DNA of 9,387 nucleotides from Bacillota bacterium. GTDB lineage: Bacteria; Bacillota; Clostridia; Peptostreptococcales; Anaerovoracaceae. The stretch's first letter is position 1. The number at the start of each line of letters is the position of its first letter. Positions 6,238 to 9,387 of the stretch are shown piece by piece. The translations under genes and the position numbers were made by a program. Location of the stretch: NCBI GenBank assembly GCA_016283945.1, contig JAEENW010000054.1, forward strand, positions 1 through 9,387, given 5' to 3'. The notes beneath the pieces were generated by a model. It searched no databases and was not told the origin of the DNA. It was given only the letters and a program-made list of their open reading frames with translations.

Positions 6238-6693
6238 ATGCCCAACAAGATAGTATCAAACAACAAAAAAGCGGCTCACGACTTCTTCTTCCTGGAGAAG
6301 TACGAGGCCGGCATAGTGCTCAGCGGCACGGAGATCAAGTCCGTGCGCGCCGGCACGGTGAACCTCCGCGACTCCTTCGCCAAGATCGACAAGGGGGAGC
6401 TTTGGGTCTATAATATGAACATAAGTCCCTACGACAAGGGCAACCGCTACAACACCGACCCGATGAGGCCGAAGAAGCTCCTGCTCCACAAGAAGGAGAT
6501 CCGCAAGCTCGCGGGAGCCGTCAGCCAGCAGGGACTTACGCTCGTGCCCGTCCAGCTCTACCTCAACCCCAAGGGCAAGGCCAAGCTGGAGATCGCGGTC
6601 GCCAAGGGCAAGAAGCTCTACGACAAGCGCGAGGACATGGCCAGGCGCGACGCGAAGAGAAACATGGAAAGATCCGCCCGAGAGAGGGCGTAA
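6238..6693 (+). CDS. smpB: SmpB, tmRNA-binding protein of trans-translation
   Basis: RNA-binding protein of 151 aa that delivers tmRNA to stalled ribosomes and occupies the empty mRNA channel. Family landmarks are present in order: KIVSNNKKAAHDFF (4-17), the GTEIKSVRAGTVNLRDSF block (30-47), YNMNISPYDKGN (58-69), the RPKKLLLHKKEI segment (77-88), VPVQLYLNPKGKAKLEIAVA (103-122) and GKKLYDKRE (124-132) leading into a basic C-terminal tail that becomes helical in the ribosome. Length is normal. It lies 58 nt downstream of lepB, probably in the same operon. Its RNA partner is encoded at 97-453 on the other strand. Confidence 0.97.
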   Translation: MPNKIVSNNKKAAHDFFFLEKYEAGIVLSGTEIKSVRAGTVNLRDSFAKIDKGELWVYNMNISPYDKGNRYNTDPMRPKKLLLHKKEIRKLAGAVSQQGLTLVPVQLYLNPKGKAKLEIAVAKGKKLYDKREDMARRDAKRNMERSARERA

Positions 6694-6775
6694 ACTCATA
6701 ACTGTCTCAGACCGGAAGGCGGCCTGAGCGTGCCGAAGCATCCGCCCCTCAGGGGCAAGACGGAAAGGACATGAA

Positions 6776-7363
6776 ATGAACAAGATCAGAGATCTCATCT
6801 ACGATTTTAACGACATCTTCGTAGCGCTCCTGATAGTGATCGTCACGACGGGCATCATCGTCTGGCGCGTCGACACCATCATGGACTATCCGAAGTACCT
6901 CGCCTCAAAGTCGAACGAGGGCAGCGTCATCACCAGCGTCGACATGACCGGCGTGGACCTGAACCCCGTCGAGGTCGACCCGACGCTCAACGACGATCCC
7001 GAGGATATCGCCGCGGACCCGAACGGCGCTGAAAGCTCCGGCTCCGAGAGCGGAGAGCCCGCCGGCGAGACCCAGCAGGGCGCGGAGGGCGGCCAGGCCG
7101 CGGGAGAGACCCCGGCTGAGGGCAGCGGACAGGGACAGAGCTCCTTCGCGGGGCTGTCCGAGGACGTCAAGTTCACCATTCCCGGCGGTACCTACTCTGC
7201 GGGCGTCGCAAAGCTGCTCTATCAGGCCGGACTCATCGAATCCGAGCAGGCCTTCCTCGACGAGCTCAAGGCGGCGGGCAAGGAGACCAGCGTACAGGCC
7301 GGCACCTTCACCATCCCCGCGGGCTCCAGCATCTCCGACATCATCAAGATCATCGCGAGATAG
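6776..7363 (+). CDS. Membrane-anchored protein with MltG-like LysM domain
   Basis: A 195-aa protein. ATG start behind GGAAAGG with 7-nt spacing; an ATG at 6771 leads only to a stop. Residues 12-31 form a membrane segment. Residues 45-128 are a linker rich in Gly, Ala, Glu and Ser. The C-terminal 65 residues (FTIPGGTYSAGVAKLLYQAGLI... to VQAGTFTIPAGSSISDIIKIIAR) resemble the LysM-like part of the endolytic transglycosylase MltG/YceG, which is also preceded by one membrane helix. The catalytic domain of MltG (about 200 further residues with the key glutamate) is absent, so this protein should not cut glycan strands; it may bind peptidoglycan or regulate another enzyme. The stop is followed directly by a strong terminator, so nothing has been cut off by the window. 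Confidence 0.82.
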   Translation: MNKIRDLIYDFNDIFVALLIVIVTTGIIVWRVDTIMDYPKYLASKSNEGSVITSVDMTGVDLNPVEVDPTLNDDPEDIAADPNGAESSGSESGEPAGETQQGAEGGQAAGETPAEGSGQGQSSFAGLSEDVKFTIPGGTYSAGVAKLLYQAGLIESEQAFLDELKAAGKETSVQAGTFTIPAGSSISDIIKIIAR

Positions 7364-7383
7364 GCGGCGATCCACAAAGTCAC

Positions 7384-7415
7384 AAAGCTCCGGACACGGC
7401 GTCCGGAGCTTTTTT
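7384..7415 (+). terminator. Strong intrinsic terminator closing the lepB-smpB cluster
   Basis: AAGCTCCGGAC (7385-7395) pairs perfectly with GTCCGGAGCTT (7401-7411) around a 5-nt loop, and six T in a row cover 7410-7415. It starts 21 nt after the preceding stop codon. Confidence 0.95.
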
Positions 7416-7443
7416 CGCGTCCGCACTTATCGCAATAATAGCG

Positions 7444-7472
7444 TTTACAGCCGCGCCTATACATGATAGATT
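7444..7472 (+). promoter_or_regulatory. Possible promoter for the gene at 7556
   Basis: TTTACA (7444-7449), 17 bp, then TAGATT (7467-7472), which keeps the important T1, A2 and T6 of the -10 box. The stretch 7430-7490 is strikingly AT-rich against its surroundings and offers other weak matches, so the exact site is uncertain. A 6-bp hairpin (7494-7499 with 7510-7515) lies downstream in the leader. Confidence 0.4.
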
Positions 7473-7555
7473 ATAGTTGAATAGATATAAGCTGCGGCAT
7501 ATCTGACTGTGCCGCCCGCACAATCCGGTTCGCGCCCCGCGCGAGGGAGAACACC

Positions 7556-8161
7556 ATGGGTCTATTTGACAATCTGCTGAAAAACGTGGATCAGAAGAAG
7601 CTGAACGAGTCGCTCAGCGGGCTTGCGGGAGAGCTCAAGAAGGTCGCGGAAGCGGTCAACGAGGCCATACCCGAGGACGCCAGGCAGCAGCTGAAGCAGG
7701 CTTTCGAGGAGTCCAAGAGCTCCGGCGGAAGCCCGGCGGGCACCGATCCCGAGGCGCTCAAGGCCGCTCAGGCGAGGACTGACGTGAGCTACGCGACCGC
7801 TTCCTACGAGGGCATCGACAAAGAGGACTACGACATAGAGCTTCCCGAGGACGGGATGGACTGCAAGGGCAAGCTGCTCGAGGTGCTCGCGGCGGACTTC
7901 CCCTCCTACGAGGTCTTTGAGGATGTCTCCCCGGTGACGCTCGGAGGCACCGGCCGCTTCATGAACTACTCGCTGGGCATCTACAAGGACGGAGCTCCCA
8001 AGCTCTTCATCATGATCATCGGAAAGACCACGACCCGCCACCGCGAGTACCGCTGGTCCAAGGAGCAGGCCGCAAAGGCCGGCGTACCGATGATAAACTT
8101 CATCGGGCACGCTCCGAACCGCTACTGGTACATAAAGGAGCGTCTCGGAAAGTACCTATAA
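7556..8161 (+). CDS. Conserved-looking protein of unknown function
   Basis: I do not recognise a named family for this 201-aa protein. ATG start behind GAGGGAG. There is no signal peptide or membrane segment, so it is probably cytoplasmic. Residues 1-55 are an amphipathic, Lys/Glu/Ala-rich helical part (FDNLLKNVDQKKLNESL...), followed by a Gly/Ser-rich joint (55-65). Residues 100-201 look like a compact alpha/beta domain: KLLEVLAADFPSYEVFEDV, then YSLGIYKDGAPKLFIMIIGK (138-157), a basic aromatic stretch (TRHREYRW), VPMINFIG and NRYWYIKERL. The strand-Lys pattern faintly recalls PD-(D/E)XK nuclease folds, but the acidic residue expected before the lysine is Ile or Met, so activity is not implied. 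It is the direct upstream neighbour of the structured RNA region and the reverse transcriptase, with 197 nt between, so a functional link is possible but not shown. Confidence 0.78.
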   Translation: MGLFDNLLKNVDQKKLNESLSGLAGELKKVAEAVNEAIPEDARQQLKQAFEESKSSGGSPAGTDPEALKAAQARTDVSYATASYEGIDKEDYDIELPEDGMDCKGKLLEVLAADFPSYEVFEDVSPVTLGGTGRFMNYSLGIYKDGAPKLFIMIIGKTTTRHREYRWSKEQAAKAGVPMINFIGHAPNRYWYIKERLGKYL

Positions 8162-8174
8162 GCTAAATACAGCC

Positions 8175-8316
8175 GAAAAAGAAAGAGAAAAGCGGCCTTA
8201 CCGCGTCTGCGGAGGATGAAGCGCGTCCCGCCCAAAGGGCTTTGCAGACAGCCGGGGCGCGTTCAGTCCGGTAACATGCGCATTGCGCATTTCAAAGCAT
8301 TTTCTCTTTCTTTTTT
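8175..8316 (+). ncRNA. Candidate structured RNA upstream of the reverse transcriptase
   Basis: A perfect 16-nt inverted repeat (8176-8191 and 8300-8315, purine-only left arm, pyrimidine-only right arm), extendable by one G-U pair, encloses 108 nt with more structure. GCGG (8192-8195) pairs with CCGC (8201-8204). An 11-bp stem with two wobble pairs joins 8220-8230 to 8253-8263 and holds CCC/GGG at 8231-8239; an alternative is GTCTGC (8205-8210) with GCAGAC (8244-8249). ATGCGC/GCGCAT (8276-8281, 8285-8290) is a last hairpin. Retron ncRNAs have this plan: outer a1/a2 repeat, a G just inside a1 (here AGC at 8191-8193), stem-loops, RT gene next. Function is inferred; it could also be a structured mRNA leader. 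Confidence 0.42.
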
Positions 8317-8340
8317 CATATCGCAAGCCGTCCGTTTTTT

Positions 8341-8347
8341 GGGGAGG
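8341..8347 (+). promoter_or_regulatory. Strong Shine-Dalgarno setting the RT start at ATC
   Basis: GGGGAGG ends 8 nt before ATC at 8356 in the RT reading frame. No ATG, GTG or TTG occurs in that frame between the upstream stop (8272-8274) and ATG 8431. This site therefore favours initiation at ATC 8356; CTG 8362 is the next possibility with 14-nt spacing. Confidence 0.6.
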
Positions 8348-8355
8348 ACAAAGCT

Positions 8356-9387
8356 ATCAGCCTGCTCGACAGCCTCGCGGATCCCGCCGCGTGGGAGGCC
8401 TTCCGCGAGTACAGATCATCGCACAGCCTTATGTCGCAGAGGGAGTTCGACGAACTCGACGGGTACATCGCCGAGAGGCGCTACCTGCCGGTCGCCGATA
8501 CCCTCCGCTTCAGTCTGCCCGAAAAGCGGCTGATCAACAAGAGCGGTTCGAGCCGCAAGCGCGCCGTTTACCTCTTCCCCAGAGACGAGGCCTGGGTGCT
8601 CAAGCTCCTGACCTGGCTGCTCTACAAGTATGACTATGCCTTCCACCCCTCGTGCTTCTCCTTCCGCAAGGGCTATACCGCGAAGACGGCCTTCACGTCC
8701 ATACTCGCGGTCCCGGATCTGGGCGGAAAGCACGTGCTCAAAGCGGACATACACGACTATTTCAACTCCATGCCGGTGAACGGACTGATCGAGACCCTCG
8801 CCGGGATCATAACGGACGACCCTCCCCTGCTCTCCTTCCTCACGGAGTTCTTTTCGGAGGGACGCGCGGTATCTGACGGCGTTATAATAGAGGAGGAGCG
8901 AGGCGCAATGGCGGGAGTCCCGCTCTCGGCCTTCTGCGCCAACGTATACCTTGCCTCCCTCGACGAGCACTTCGCGGCGAAGGGAGTCCCCTGCTTCCGC
9001 TACTCCGACGACATACTCATGCTCTGCGACAGCCAGGAGCAGCTGGGCGAATGCCTCGCGGAGCTGAAGGAGATCGTCGCGGCTAAGGGGCTCGCGCTCA
9101 ATCCCGACAAGTTCAGCGTATACGGGCCGGGAGAGCCCTGGGACTACCTCGGCTTCAAGTACAGGGACGGCAGGGTCGACCTCGCCGACGCGACCATGAT
9201 GAAGATGAAGGGCCGCATAAGCCGCAAGGCCCGCGCGCTCTACCGCTGGAGGCTGAGAAAGGGCGCGGACTACGACAGGACCGCCCGAGCGATGATACGC
9301 AAGTTCAACCGCAAGTTCTACGACATCGACGATGAGAGCGAATTCACCTGGAGCCGCTGGTTCTTCCCCGTGCTGACGAGCGCGGAG
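8356..9387 (+). CDS. Reverse transcriptase (RNA-directed DNA polymerase), 3' end beyond window
   Basis: At least 344 codons with no stop before the window edge. Counting ATC 8356 as residue 1, RT motifs appear in order: FHPSCFSFRKG (96-106), KADIHDYFNS with catalytic Asp131, AMAGVPLSAFCANVYLASLD (184-203, the counterpart of PQGSPLSP...LANIYL), FRYSDDILML with Asp218 and Asp219, LALNPDKFSVYGPG (246-259) and WDYLGFKY (262-269). A basic segment (about 280-322) may be the thumb. YSDD replaces the usual YADD, and the Gln before Gly in motif 4 is Ala. I see no retron NAxxH or VTG signature and no group II intron features in the visible part; the Trp-rich end (TWSRWFFP) is unassigned. The first ATG (8431) would drop 25 residues, including the plausible LLDSLADPAAWEAF start. 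Together with the structured RNA upstream it may form a stand-alone retroelement or defence unit. Confidence 0.88.
   Translation, partial: MSLLDSLADPAAWEAFREYRSSHSLMSQREFDELDGYIAERRYLPVADTLRFSLPEKRLINKSGSSRKRAVYLFPRDEAWVLKLLTWLLYKYDYAFHPSCFSFRKGYTAKTAFTSILAVPDLGGKHVLKADIHDYFNSMPVNGLIETLAGIITDDPPLLSFLTEFFSEGRAVSDGVIIEEERGAMAGVPLSAFCANVYLASLDEHFAAKGVPCFRYSDDILMLCDSQEQLGECLAELKEIVAAKGLALNPDKFSVYGPGEPWDYLGFKYRDGRVDLADATMMKMKGRISRKARALYRWRLRKGADYDRTARAMIRKFNRKFYDIDDESEFTWSRWFFPVLTSAE

Noticed and set aside
6725..6755. Hairpin GCCCC/GGGGC between smpB and the MltG-like gene as a terminator
   Set aside because: Only 5 bp with no following T run; the genes on both sides look co-transcribed.
8216..8633. 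Two overlapping + strand frames with ATG starts (8216-8533, 8283-8633)
   Set aside because: They overlap the RT in other frames, end inside it, and have arginine-rich compositions typical of out-of-frame GC-rich DNA.
8175..9387. Group II intron or diversity-generating retroelement as explanation of the RT
   Set aside because: No group II 5' end (GUGYG), domain V or maturase/HNH part is visible, although the 3' end is missing. No template/variable repeat pair or IGxxxSQ motif is seen, so a DGR is not supported within this window.
1..9387. CRISPR arrays, insertion sequences or prophage genes
   Set aside because: No spaced direct repeats, transposase or phage structural genes were found; the only mobile-element-like protein is the RT at the right end.

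Overview
The window looks like a chromosomal segment of a GC-rich, low-biomass-type Clostridia relative (Bacillota, Gram-positive). The evidence is an L,D-transpeptidase fused to S-layer homology (SLH) repeats, a transfer-messenger RNA (tmRNA) with encoded CCA, a one-piece SmpB, strong Shine-Dalgarno sequences, GC-rich coding with frequent AGG and ATA codons, and small membrane-anchored proteins with low-complexity linkers. The genus cannot be fixed from the sequence. Apart from the far left and far right ends the genes are housekeeping in character and nearly all run on the + strand.

Left end (1-600): a complete tmRNA gene (ssrA, 97-453) lies on the - strand, with a sigma-A type promoter upstream (485-512) and an intrinsic terminator downstream (51-89). 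A divergent extended -10 promoter near 560-570 probably serves the first protein gene.

Middle (650-7415): a secreted SLH-bearing L,D-transpeptidase (650-2026) ends at its own terminator; a small membrane-anchored protein of unknown function follows (2105-2596). A good promoter (2621-2649) then drives a peroxiredoxin-like thiol protein (2737-3288) and possibly iadA, an isoaspartyl dipeptidase (3430-4569). The spacer between those two genes folds on paper into a cloverleaf. Next come an RluA-family pseudouridine synthase (4627-5646), signal peptidase I overlapping it by 4 nt (5643-6179), smpB (6238-6693) and a membrane-anchored protein with an MltG-like LysM domain (6776-7363), closed by a perfect intrinsic terminator (7384-7415). 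SmpB and tmRNA are the two halves of trans-translation, so that system is complete here although its genes lie 5.8 kb apart on opposite strands.

Right end (7416-9387): a protein of unknown function (7556-8161) is followed by a spacer of about 190 nt containing a 16-nt perfect inverted repeat around several stem-loops, and then a reverse transcriptase that runs off the window. The layout (inverted repeat, G just inside the left arm, branched RNA, then RT) resembles a retron ncRNA plus RT, but the RT lacks the retron motifs I know. The RT also has no ATG/GTG/TTG where its N-terminus should be; a strong Shine-Dalgarno points to an ATC codon. This RT-plus-structured-RNA unit is the best candidate for an undescribed system in the window.
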